Assembly: GCA_035465955.1 (NCBI GenBank)
Contig: DATIVK010000159.1
Span: 1 to 5,522 of the forward strand
Origin: DATIVK01 sp035465955
GTDB lineage: Bacteria > Myxococcota > Myxococcia > Myxococcales > Anaeromyxobacteraceae
Length of the DNA: 5,522 bases
Reading direction: 5' to 3'
Below the pieces are notes generated by a model that searched no databases, was not told the DNA's origin, and worked only from the letters and a program-made list of their open reading frames with translations. The position numbers and the translations under genes were made by a program. This document shows, in pieces, positions 1 to 5,522 of the stretch. The first letter of the stretch is position 1. Every line of letters begins with the position of its first letter.

Positions 1-97
1 CGGGCGCGGGGCGCCCCCAGCCGAGCCGCGCGAGCAGGGCGCCGAGCGGGGCGCCCGCGAGCGCCCCCGTGATGAAGCTTCTGCGGTGGATCGTCAT
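1..97 (-). CDS. N-terminus of a Tat-exported protein (partial, runs off left edge)
   Basis: A reading frame starts at ATG (complement of 95-97) and stays open to the left edge, giving 32 residues. It begins MTIHRRSFITGALAG. The twin arginines at residues 5-6, followed by S, F and I, match the Tat consensus (S/T-R-R-x-F-L-K) in all but the flanking positions. A moderately hydrophobic, Ala/Gly/Leu-rich stretch follows at about residues 8-23. This is the layout of a twin-arginine signal peptide, so the mature protein is probably exported folded across the inner membrane. The start is the only possible one near the stop of the upstream lyase gene: that stop is in the same frame, with only three non-start codons between. 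The 9-bp gap suggests co-transcription and perhaps translational coupling, because no good Shine-Dalgarno is visible. Nothing of the mature domain is in the window, so no function can be given. A chance ORF in GC-rich DNA remains possible but is unlikely given the RR motif and spacing. Confidence 0.68.
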   Translation of the reverse strand, partial: MTIHRRSFITGALAGAPLGALLARLGWGRPAP

Positions 98-106
98 GCT
101 GGCCCG

Positions 107-1273
107 CTAGCGTCCGAGGGCGGCGGCGAAGCCGGCCTCGAGGTCGGCGAGGAGGTCGTCCACGTGCTCGATGCCGGCCGAGACGCGGATGAGGCCGTCG
201 GCGATCCCGAGGGCGGCGCGCTGCGACGCCGGGATCGAGGCGTGCGTCATGATCGCCGGGTGCTCGATGAGGCTCTCGACCCCCCCGAGCGACTCGGCGC
301 AGGCGAAGACGCGCACCGTCTCGAGGAAGGCGCGGGCGGCCGGCAGGCCGCCCCGGATGACGAAGGAGAGCATCCCTCCGAAGCCGCGCATCTGGCTGCG
401 GGCCAGCTCGTGCTGGGGGTGCGAGGGGAGGCCGGGGTAGAGGACGCGCTCGACCTGCGGGTGGTCCTCGAGCCAGCGGGCGATCCGCGCGGCCCCCTGG
501 GCGTGGCGCTCCATCCGGACCGCGAGCGTCTTGATCCCGCGCAGCACCAGGTAGCAGTCGAACGGGGAGGGGACGCCGCCGGCGGCGTTCTGTACGAACC
601 GGAGCCGCTCCGCGATCCCGTCGTCGCTCGTCATCGCGGCGCCACCGACCACGTCGGAGTGGCCGTTCAGGTACTTGGTGGCCGAGTGGAGGGCGAGATC
701 GGCCCCCAGCTCCAGCGGCCGCTGGAAGTATGGCGTCGCGAAGGTGTTGTCGACCACCGAGACGGCGCCCCGGGCGCGGGCGAGCCGCGCGATGGCGGCG
801 ACGTCGGCGATCTTGAGGAGCGGGTTGGTGGGGCTCTCGATCCAGACGAGGCGCGTCGTGGGCTTGAACGCCCGCTCGACCGCGGCGAGGTCGGTCATGT
901 CGACCTGGTCGAAGAAGAGGCCGTGGCGCCGGTGGACCTTGTCGAGGATCCGGAACGTTCCGCCGTAGACGTCGTCGGACGCGAGGACGTGGTCGCCCGC
1001 CTGCAGGAGGTGCAGGACGGCGTCGCTCGCCGCGAGCCCGGAGGCGAACGCGAAGCCGTGGCGCGCCCCCTCCAGCGCGGCGTAGCAGCCCTCCAGGGCG
1101 TCGCGCGTCGGGTTGCCGGAGCGCGAGTACTCGTACCCCTTGTGCCGCCCCGGCCCCTCCTGCGCGAAGGTGGAGGAGAGGACGATCGGCTGCATCACCG
1201 CGCCGGTGCGGGGGTCGGGCGGCTGCCCGGCGTGGACGGCGAGGGTTTCGAGGTGAGCCTTCGGTTCGGCCAT
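107..1273 (-). CDS. metB: Cystathionine gamma-lyase / gamma-synthase (PLP-dependent, Cys/Met metabolism family)
   Basis: A 388-residue fold-type I PLP enzyme, the usual length for the family. Visible features in order: the LAVHAG opening (11-16); Y49 and R51 in the YEYSRSGNPT motif, which bind PLP phosphate from the partner subunit; Y103, which stacks on the cofactor ring; D175 in VVDNT, which contacts the pyridine nitrogen; the Schiff-base lysine K200 in SATKYLNGHSD; the AESLGGVESL signature (326-335) with MTHAS after it; and R363, the expected substrate-carboxylate arginine. The family includes cystathionine gamma-synthase (MetB) and gamma-lyase, which share these residues. Because it lies directly downstream of cystathionine beta-synthase, I infer the lyase role: cystathionine to cysteine, 2-oxobutyrate and ammonia in the cytoplasm. 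Gamma-synthase activity or bifunctionality is not excluded. The ATG start is preferred over an in-frame GTG six codons earlier because it places the conserved N-terminus normally and has AGGAG just before it. No separate promoter is obvious, so it is probably transcribed with cbs. Confidence 0.93.
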   Translation of the reverse strand: MAEPKAHLETLAVHAGQPPDPRTGAVMQPIVLSSTFAQEGPGRHKGYEYSRSGNPTRDALEGCYAALEGARHGFAFASGLAASDAVLHLLQAGDHVLASDDVYGGTFRILDKVHRRHGLFFDQVDMTDLAAVERAFKPTTRLVWIESPTNPLLKIADVAAIARLARARGAVSVVDNTFATPYFQRPLELGADLALHSATKYLNGHSDVVGGAAMTSDDGIAERLRFVQNAAGGVPSPFDCYLVLRGIKTLAVRMERHAQGAARIARWLEDHPQVERVLYPGLPSHPQHELARSQMRGFGGMLSFVIRGGLPAARAFLETVRVFACAESLGGVESLIEHPAIMTHASIPASQRAALGIADGLIRVSAGIEHVDDLLADLEAGFAAALGR

Positions 1274-1275
1274 GT

Positions 1276-1281
1276 TCTCCT
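1276..1281 (-). promoter_or_regulatory. Ribosome binding site of the lyase gene
   Basis: The minus strand reads AGGAGA two bases before the ATG at 1273, or AGGAG at a spacing of three. The spacing is short but the match is strong. The alternative GTG at 1291 would use the purine-rich arm of the palindromic repeat as its Shine-Dalgarno, which is less believable. The start choice therefore carries some doubt. Confidence 0.55.
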
Positions 1282-1296
1282 GCCCCCTCACCCTGA

Positions 1297-1380
1297 CCCT
1301 CTCCCCCGGTGGGGGAGAGGGAATGAGGTTCCGGGTAGGTGCCCTCTCCCCCGGTGGGGGAGTGGGGATGAAGTTCCGGG
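1297..1380. repeat. Two tandem copies of a palindromic G/C-rich repeat (REP-like)
   Basis: Two 39-bp copies, at 1297-1335 and 1342-1380, lie 45 bp apart. Each contains an inverted repeat with arms CCCTCTCCCCC and GGGGGAGAGGG around a GGT loop. The first is perfect over 11 bp (1297-1307 with 1311-1321). The second has one mismatch (1342-1352 with 1356-1366, T in place of A at 1363). Both copies are followed by a shared tail of the form AATGAGGTTCCGGG, with GATGAAGTTCCGGG in the second. The CCCTCACCCTGACCCTCTCCC lead-in, read in part at 1286-1305, resembles a class of dispersed intergenic palindromes common in GC-rich genomes, which often yields spurious peptides containing LTLTLSP. The element sits in the cbs-lyase spacer. 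Neither hairpin is followed by a T-tract on either strand, so a classical terminator role is not supported. The hairpins could modulate mRNA stability or downstream expression. That is inference. Confidence 0.85.
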
Positions 1381-1406
1381 AAGCGCCCTTGTTCGTCCGG
1401 TGGAAC

Positions 1407-2786
1407 CTAGCGGAGCCGTTCGCCGACGAAGGCGATGAGATCGATCTTGGTGATGATGCCGGTGATCCGGTCGCCCTCCTTCACGATCGCGACGTTGTCG
1501 TCGTCGAAGATCTGGCGGAGGCGCGTGATGGGCGTGTCGGGGCCGACGACGCCCTGGAGCGGCTGCACGAGCGGCTCCACGACCTCGGAGAGCCGGTGCT
1601 TCCCCTCGATCAGGAACTGGAGCAGGTCGTACTCGTGGATCATCCCGATGGCGCGGCCGTCGGCGTCGACGACCGGCATCTGGGAGATGTCGTGCTCCTT
1701 GAGCTGGCGGACCACCGCCTCGACCTTGTCGGTCTTGCGCGCGGTGATCACCTTCCCGCGGCGGGCGCCGAGCACGTCCTTGACCGTGGCCGCGCCCACC
1801 TCGCCGCCGGTGCCGGTCGGGAAGCCGTTGTCCCGCATCCACTCGTCCGAGAAGAACTTGGAGACGTAGGCGCGCCCCGTGTCGGGGAGCGGGACCACGA
1901 TCGTCTTGCCCTTGCCGAGCTCGCGGGCGAGCTGGGCGGCGACGTGGACGGCGGCGCCCGAGGAGCCGCCCGCGAAGATCCCCTCCTCGCGGGCGAGGCG
2001 GCGGGCCATCGTGAACGCCTCGGCGTCGGTGACCTGGCGGACGTCGTCGAGGACCGAGAGGTCCATCGTCCCGCACATGAGATCCTCGCCGATCCCCTCC
2101 ACCTTGTAGGCGTGGGGCTGGCCGAGCTTCCCGGTCTTGAACATCGAGTGGTAGACGGAGCCGACGGGGTCGACGCCGACGTTCAGGATCGCCGGGGCCT
2201 TCTCCTTGAAGAACTTCCCGCAGCCGCTCATCGTGCCGCCGGTGCCGATGCCGGCGACGAAGGCGTCGAACCGGCCGCCCGTCTGCTCCCAGATCTCGGG
2301 GGCCGTCAGCGCGTAGTGGGCCTCGACGTTGTCCCGGTTGAAGTACTGGTTCACGTAGAAGCTGTTGGGCGTCTCGGCGGCGATCCGCTTCGCCACCGAG
2401 TAGTAGCTCTGCGGCGACTCGGCGGGCACGTTGGTCGGCGTCACCACCACCTGCGCGCCGAAGGCCTTGAGCGTCTCCTGCTTCTCCCTCGACATCTTGT
2501 CGGGCATCGTGAAGACGCAGCGGTACCCCTTCACCGCGGCGGCGATCGCGACGCCGACGCCGGTGTTGCCGCTGGTGTTCTCGACGATCGTCCCGCCCGG
2601 TCGCAGGAGGCCCGCCCGCTCCGCCTTCTCGAGGATGTGGACCGCCATCCGGTCCTTGATCGAGCCGCCGGGGTTCATGAACTCCAGCTTGGCGAGGACG
2701 GTCGCGCCCTCCGGGTCGACCACCTTGTTGAGCCGGACGAGCGGGGTGTGGCCGATCGCGGCGAGGACGTTCTCGTGGTAGCTCAT
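1407..2786 (-). CDS. cbs: Cystathionine beta-synthase with C-terminal CBS-domain pair
   Basis: A 459-residue cytoplasmic PLP enzyme that condenses homocysteine with serine to cystathionine, the first step of reverse transsulfuration. The fold-type II catalytic domain spans about 1-320: the Schiff-base lysine K44 in GGSIKDR, the substrate loop TSGNTG (71-76), the PLP-phosphate loop GTGGT (181-185), and S274/S275 in GGSSGA near the pyridine nitrogen. LPDTGRAYVSKFFSDEWM (300-317) is characteristic of cystathionine beta-synthases and argues against a plain cysteine synthase. Two CBS motifs follow at about 335-395 and 400-455 (SQMPVVDADGRAIGMI and NVAIVKEGDRITGIITKIDL), a regulatory pair that in relatives can bind adenosyl ligands such as S-adenosylmethionine. 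The N-terminal heme region of animal enzymes is absent, so the architecture is like the mycobacterial enzyme. The ATG start is supported by GGAG five bases upstream. A longer TTG-initiated frame to 2852 is rejected because its TTG is part of the -35 box. The gene is first in the minus-strand unit, followed by the lyase gene. Confidence 0.95.
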   Translation of the reverse strand: MSYHENVLAAIGHTPLVRLNKVVDPEGATVLAKLEFMNPGGSIKDRMAVHILEKAERAGLLRPGGTIVENTSGNTGVGVAIAAAVKGYRCVFTMPDKMSREKQETLKAFGAQVVVTPTNVPAESPQSYYSVAKRIAAETPNSFYVNQYFNRDNVEAHYALTAPEIWEQTGGRFDAFVAGIGTGGTMSGCGKFFKEKAPAILNVGVDPVGSVYHSMFKTGKLGQPHAYKVEGIGEDLMCGTMDLSVLDDVRQVTDAEAFTMARRLAREEGIFAGGSSGAAVHVAAQLARELGKGKTIVVPLPDTGRAYVSKFFSDEWMRDNGFPTGTGGEVGAATVKDVLGARRGKVITARKTDKVEAVVRQLKEHDISQMPVVDADGRAIGMIHEYDLLQFLIEGKHRLSEVVEPLVQPLQGVVGPDTPITRLRQIFDDDNVAIVKEGDRITGIITKIDLIAFVGERLR

Positions 2787-2791
2787 GGGCG

Positions 2792-2795
2792 CTCC
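2792..2795 (-). promoter_or_regulatory. Ribosome binding site of cbs
   Basis: The minus strand reads GGAG followed by five bases (CGCCC) and then the ATG whose first base is at 2786. This supports the MSYHEN start rather than the upstream TTG. Confidence 0.7.
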
Positions 2796-2822
2796 GAAGG
2801 GCGGGGCGAGGAAGAACAAGGC

Positions 2823-2852
2823 CTTATAGGGTGCCGTTTCGAGGGGTGTCAA
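2823..2852 (-). promoter_or_regulatory. Sigma70-type promoter for cbs
   Basis: On the minus strand a perfect -35 hexamer TTGACA (complement of 2847-2852) is separated by 18 bp from TATAAG (complement of 2823-2828), five of six matches to the -10 consensus. In DNA this GC-rich such a pair is unlikely by chance. Transcription would start near 2816, leaving a leader of about 30 nt that is too short for a riboswitch. It should drive cbs and probably the lyase gene and the exported-protein gene behind it. No clear operator palindrome is seen around it. Confidence 0.8.
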
Positions 2853-2865
2853 CGAACGGCCCAGG

Positions 2866-2874
2866 AAAGGGAGG
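2866..2874 (+). promoter_or_regulatory. Ribosome binding site of the phosphotransferase gene
   Basis: AAAGGGAGG lies seven bases before the ATG at 2882, a strong Shine-Dalgarno at good spacing. It fixes the start at MDGDLTEARV and excludes the 17-codon upstream extension of the frame to 2831. Confidence 0.8.
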
Positions 2875-2881
2875 CGCGCGG

Positions 2882-3925
2882 ATGGACGGGGACCTGACCG
2901 AGGCGAGGGTGCGGTCGGCGGTCGCCCGGGCGACCGGGCGGGACGCGTCGGCGTGGTCCGTGCGCCGCCTGGCGGGGCACGCCTCGATGCGGAGCTACTG
3001 GCGCGTCGGGGCGCCGCCGGACTCGCTCGTGGTCATGGTGCTCCCGGCCGACGCCCGGCCCGAGGAGGTCACGAAGGGCGGGCCGCCCCCGGTCGACCCG
3101 TTCGTCGACGTGCAGGGCTACCTCGAGGGGATCGGCGTGCGGGTGCCGGCGATCCGCGCCTTCTACGAGGCCGACCGCCTGATGGTGCTCGAGGACCTCG
3201 GCGACGAGATGCTCGAGACGCGCCTCCTCGCCGGCGATCCGGCCGAGCCGCTCTACGCCGCGGCCATCGACCAGCTGGCGCGCCTCCGGGCGCACGCCGA
3301 GGCCCACCCCGGCCGCTCCGTGGCGTTCACGCGCGCCTTCGACCACGACCTCTACCTCTGGGAGCTCCACCACTTCCGCGAGTGGCTGCTCGAGGCCTGG
3401 AAGGGGGCGGCGCTCTCGCCCGCCGAGCGGGCGGCGGTCGACCGGCACTTCGAGGCGATCGCGCGCGCCCTCGACGCGGAGCCGAAGGGGTTCACCCACC
3501 GCGACTACCAGTCGCGCAACCTCATGATCCTGCCGGGCGGCGCGCAGGCGGTCATCGACTTCCAGGACGCGCTCCTGGGGCCGCGCCAGTACGACCTCGT
3601 GGCGCTCCTGCGGGACAGCTACGTCGAGCTGCCCGCCGAGCTCGTCGACCGGATGCTGCGCCGCTACCTCGACCGGCTCGCCGCCGAGGGCGGCCCGGCG
3701 CTGGACTACGGGTCGTTCCGCGCGGTCTTCGACCTGCTCACGGTCCAGCGGAAGCTGAAGGACGCCGGCCGCTTCGTCTTCATCGACCGGGTGCGCAAGA
3801 ACCCCGACTTCCTCCGCTCCATCCCCGCGTCGCTCCGCTACGTCCGCGAGGCCTTCTCCCGCCGGCCGGACCTGGCCGAGCTGCAGGAGATCCTGGCGCG
3901 GCACGTGCCGGAGCTGGCGCGGTAG
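2882..3925 (+). CDS. Aminoglycoside phosphotransferase (APH)-fold kinase, AmgK-like
   Basis: A 347-residue cytoplasmic protein of the APH/choline-kinase superfamily (protein-kinase-like fold). The N-lobe carries AGHASMRSYWRV (31-42), which corresponds to the DASFRRYFR-type segment of the AmgK/COG3178 group. The hinge is MVLEDLGDEM (101-110). The catalytic loop is HRDYQSRN (207-214), with D209 as the likely catalytic base and N214 as metal ligand, and the metal-binding IDFQDA has D226. LGPRQYDLVALLRDSYV (232-248) is also typical of this group. Known members include AmgK, which phosphorylates N-acetylmuramate and N-acetylglucosamine at the anomeric carbon during peptidoglycan recycling. Sugar kinase is therefore a reasonable inference, but the substrate is not visible, and nothing supports real aminoglycoside resistance. 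The usual partner, a MurU-like nucleotidyltransferase, is not in the window: the gene is a single plus-strand unit, divergent from cbs and convergent with the symporter. No convincing plus-strand promoter was found. Confidence 0.85.
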   Translation: MDGDLTEARVRSAVARATGRDASAWSVRRLAGHASMRSYWRVGAPPDSLVVMVLPADARPEEVTKGGPPPVDPFVDVQGYLEGIGVRVPAIRAFYEADRLMVLEDLGDEMLETRLLAGDPAEPLYAAAIDQLARLRAHAEAHPGRSVAFTRAFDHDLYLWELHHFREWLLEAWKGAALSPAERAAVDRHFEAIARALDAEPKGFTHRDYQSRNLMILPGGAQAVIDFQDALLGPRQYDLVALLRDSYVELPAELVDRMLRRYLDRLAAEGGPALDYGSFRAVFDLLTVQRKLKDAGRFVFIDRVRKNPDFLRSIPASLRYVREAFSRRPDLAELQEILARHVPELAR

Positions 3926-3931
3926 GGACGC

Positions 3932-3970
3932 AAAAAAAGGAGGGCGGTGGGGTTGGCCCACCGCCCTCCT
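3932..3970 (-). terminator. Intrinsic terminator of the symporter gene
   Basis: A perfect 14-bp inverted repeat (AGGAGGGCGGTGGG at 3938-3951 with its complement at 3957-3970) encloses a 5-nt loop. The seven A residues at 3932-3938 become a T-tract immediately after the stem when read on the minus strand. This is a textbook Rho-independent terminator, 36 bp past the symporter stop codon. Read on the plus strand, the hairpin lies 12 bp after the phosphotransferase stop but has no T-tract after it. It may only weakly stop or stabilise that transcript. Confidence 0.9.
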
Positions 3971-4006
3971 ACCCGTCGCTCCCCGGGATTGGGAAGCTAG
4001 CCGGAG

Positions 4007-5522
4007 CTACTCGGCGCCGACACCGAGGTAGGTCCGGATCTTCTCGTCCTCGAACTTCGTCTGCGCCTCGGCCTCGGGGGCCAGGAGCGAGACGAGGATG
4101 CCCACCGCGAAGGCGCCGCCCATCGAGAAGATGGCGGGGTTCTTCATGGGGAAGATCGCGGCGGAGTTGTGGAGGACGTCCACCCAGACGGTCTTGGAGA
4201 GGAGGATCATGATGACGGAGCTGAACGCGCCGACGATGATCGACCAGACCGCGCCCTGGGTCGTGAACTTCTTCCAGACGATCGACATCAGCAGCGCCGG
4301 GAAGTTGGCCGAGGCGGCGATCGCGAACGCGAGGCCGACCATGAAGGCCACGTTCTGGCCCTTGAAGAGGATGCCGAGGCCGACGGCGATGACGCCGAAG
4401 ACGATCGTCGCGGTCTTGGCCGCCTTGACCTGCTCCTCCTCGCTCGCGTGGCCGTTCTTGATGACGGACACGTAGAGGTCGTGGGAGTAGGCGGACGCGG
4501 CGGCCAGCGTGAGGCCGGCGACGACCGCGAGGATGGTGGCGAAGGCGACGGCGGAGATGAAGCCGAGGAACGGCGTGCCGCCGAGCAGCTCGGCGAGGAG
4601 CGGCGCGGCCATGTTGCCGCCGCCCGCCATCTTCGCGATGACCTCGCGGCCGACGAGGAGGGAGGCGCCGAAGCCGACGATCGGGATGATCAGGTAGAAG
4701 TAGCCGATGAGGCCGGTCGCGTAGAGCACCGACTTCCGGGCGGCCTTGGCGTCCGGCACCGTGTAGAAGCGCATCAGGATGTGCGGCAGGCCGAGGAGGC
4801 CGAACATGAGGGCGAGGCCGAGCGAGACCGCCTCGACGGGGCTGGCCACCTGGCCGCCCGGCTGGAGCGCCTTCTCACCGTACCGCGTCGCGACCTCGGC
4901 GTAGATGTTCCCGGGGCTCCACCCGAACCGGCTGAGGACGAGGCCGGTGAGGAGGGTGACGCCGAAGAGGAGCAGGCCGGCCTTGATGATCTGCACCCAC
5001 GTCGTGGCGAGCATGCCGCCGAAGAGCACGTAGGCGAGCATCACGCAGCCGACGATCAGCTCGGCGTACTCGTACTTGAGGCCGAACATGAGCGAGATGA
5101 GCTGGCCGGAGCCGACCATCTGCGCGATCGTGTAGAAGAGCACCGTGAGGATGCCGCCGATGGCCGCCGCGATGCGGACCGGCTTGTTCTTCAGGCGGAA
5201 GGCGACGACGTCGGCGAAGGTGAACTTGCCGAGGTTCCGGAGCGGCTCGGCGACGAGGAACATGAGCGCCGGCCAGCCGACGAGCCAGCCGGTCGCGTAG
5301 ATCATGCCGTCGTAGCCCGACATGGCGACCATGCCGGAGATGCCGAGGAACGACGCGGCCGACATGTAGTCGCCGGCGAGCGCGAAGCCGTTCTGGAGCG
5401 CGGAGACGCTGCGCCCGGCGGCGTAGAACTCGCTGGAGGTCTTGGTCTTGCGGGCGGCCCAGTAGGTGATGACGAGGGTCACCGCGACGATGAGGAAGAA
5501 GAAGCCGATGGCGGGGAGCGTC
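4007..5522 (-). CDS. actP: Sodium:solute symporter, acetate permease ActP type (partial, 5' end beyond right edge)
   Basis: The 504 visible residues are the bulk of a cation/acetate symporter of the SSS family, an inner-membrane carrier that takes up acetate and related short carboxylates with a cation. Residues are counted from the window edge. Conserved blocks shared with E. coli ActP are GDYMSAASFLG (about 50-60), GYDGMIY, GWLVGWP, FTFADV, GGMLATTWVQIIK (about 168-180), GLPHILMRF (about 244-252), FISAVAFATILAVVAGLTLA (about 321-340) followed by SHDLY, and QNVAFMVGLAFAIAAS. Around a dozen hydrophobic segments are evident, and a short hydrophilic tail ends in YLGVGAE. The family is about 550 residues, so roughly 45 N-terminal residues are missing. 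A GTG at 5482 is not the start: the frame continues upstream through a hydrophobic run (LPAIGFFFLIVA) that completes the membrane helix. A DUF485 (YjcH-like) gene often precedes actP and would lie off the edge. The exact substrate (acetate, propionate, pyruvate, lactate) is inferred from family only. Confidence 0.93.
   Translation of the reverse strand, partial: TLPAIGFFFLIVAVTLVITYWAARKTKTSSEFYAAGRSVSALQNGFALAGDYMSAASFLGISGMVAMSGYDGMIYATGWLVGWPALMFLVAEPLRNLGKFTFADVVAFRLKNKPVRIAAAIGGILTVLFYTIAQMVGSGQLISLMFGLKYEYAELIVGCVMLAYVLFGGMLATTWVQIIKAGLLLFGVTLLTGLVLSRFGWSPGNIYAEVATRYGEKALQPGGQVASPVEAVSLGLALMFGLLGLPHILMRFYTVPDAKAARKSVLYATGLIGYFYLIIPIVGFGASLLVGREVIAKMAGGGNMAAPLLAELLGGTPFLGFISAVAFATILAVVAGLTLAAASAYSHDLYVSVIKNGHASEEEQVKAAKTATIVFGVIAVGLGILFKGQNVAFMVGLAFAIAASANFPALLMSIVWKKFTTQGAVWSIIVGAFSSVIMILLSKTVWVDVLHNSAAIFPMKNPAIFSMGGAFAVGILVSLLAPEAEAQTKFEDEKIRTYLGVGAE

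Noticed and set aside
3..110. Plus-strand frame ending at 108-110 with a hydrophobic tail (MKLLRWIVMLAR)
   Set aside because: It is opposite the Tat-signal start and has no recognisable family feature. The minus-strand reading has an RR motif and operon-like spacing. It cannot be fully excluded without sequence to the left.
1297..1380. Palindromic repeats as a CRISPR array or as a Rho-independent terminator
   Set aside because: There are only two copies with a 6-bp gap and no spacer-sized unique sequence, and no T-tract follows either hairpin on either strand.
86..1438. Long plus-strand open frame opposite the lyase gene (450 codons), and a 541-codon one opposite cbs at 1272-2897
   Set aside because: Both are mirror frames of well-conserved minus-strand enzymes in very GC-rich DNA. 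Their translations are rich in R, G, A, D, E and V with no recognisable domain, and they begin without ribosome binding sites.
2787..2816. S-adenosylmethionine or other sulfur-responsive riboswitch ahead of cbs
   Set aside because: The predicted leader is only about 30 nt, too short for any known aptamer, and no suitable helices are visible.
2787..2852. N-terminal extension of cbs from a TTG at 2852
   Set aside because: The TTG is the first half of the TTGACA -35 box, so the region would not be in the transcript. The ATG at 2786 has a ribosome binding site and matches the family N-terminus.
2849..3961. 370-codon minus-strand frame and a 419-codon plus-strand frame (2953-4212) over the phosphotransferase gene
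   Set aside because: These are shadow frames. The 2882-3925 frame has intact kinase motifs and a strong Shine-Dalgarno, while these are low-complexity Arg/Pro/Ala-rich.
4007..5482. GTG at 5482 as the symporter start
   Set aside because: It falls in the middle of the first visible membrane helix, and the frame continues open with hydrophobic residues to the window edge. ActP proteins are longer at the N-terminus.

Overview
The window is a compact stretch of very GC-rich bacterial chromosome (roughly 70% G+C by eye) holding three complete genes and two that run off the edges. The pervasive G/C at third codon positions, the Gram-negative-style acetate symporter and a Tat-type signal peptide suggest a high-GC bacterium, perhaps from a deltaproteobacterial (Myxococcota-like), Acidobacteria-like or similar soil or metagenomic lineage. 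The sequence alone does not settle the phylum. No phage, transposase, CRISPR, tRNA or rRNA signal is visible.

Layout. The left part (1-2852) is a minus-strand unit, read right to left: a near-consensus sigma70-type promoter (2823-2852), then cbs (cystathionine beta-synthase, 1407-2786), a 133-bp spacer carrying two tandem copies of a G/C-rich palindromic repeat (1297-1380), then a cystathionine gamma-lyase/gamma-synthase (107-1273). Only 9 bp after that comes the start of a Tat-exported protein (1-97) cut by the window edge. Divergent from cbs, across a 95-bp intergenic region, is a plus-strand aminoglycoside-phosphotransferase-fold kinase (2882-3925) resembling the cell-wall sugar kinase AmgK group. 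It converges on a minus-strand sodium/acetate symporter of the ActP type (4007 to beyond the right edge). The 81-bp convergent spacer contains a 14-bp perfect hairpin whose T-tract lies on the minus strand, so it is the symporter's intrinsic terminator.

How the genes work together. Cbs and the gamma-lyase form the classical reverse transsulfuration route (homocysteine + serine to cystathionine, then to cysteine + 2-oxobutyrate), and their adjacency supports that assignment. The other genes (exported protein, sugar-kinase-like protein, acetate symporter) have no evident functional link to sulfur metabolism in this window. I see mostly ordinary housekeeping metabolism. The items worth a second look are the truncated Tat-signal ORF, the tandem palindromic repeat between cbs and the lyase gene, and the near-symmetric -10 region of the divergent promoter. 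I found no evidence for an undescribed multi-gene system here.
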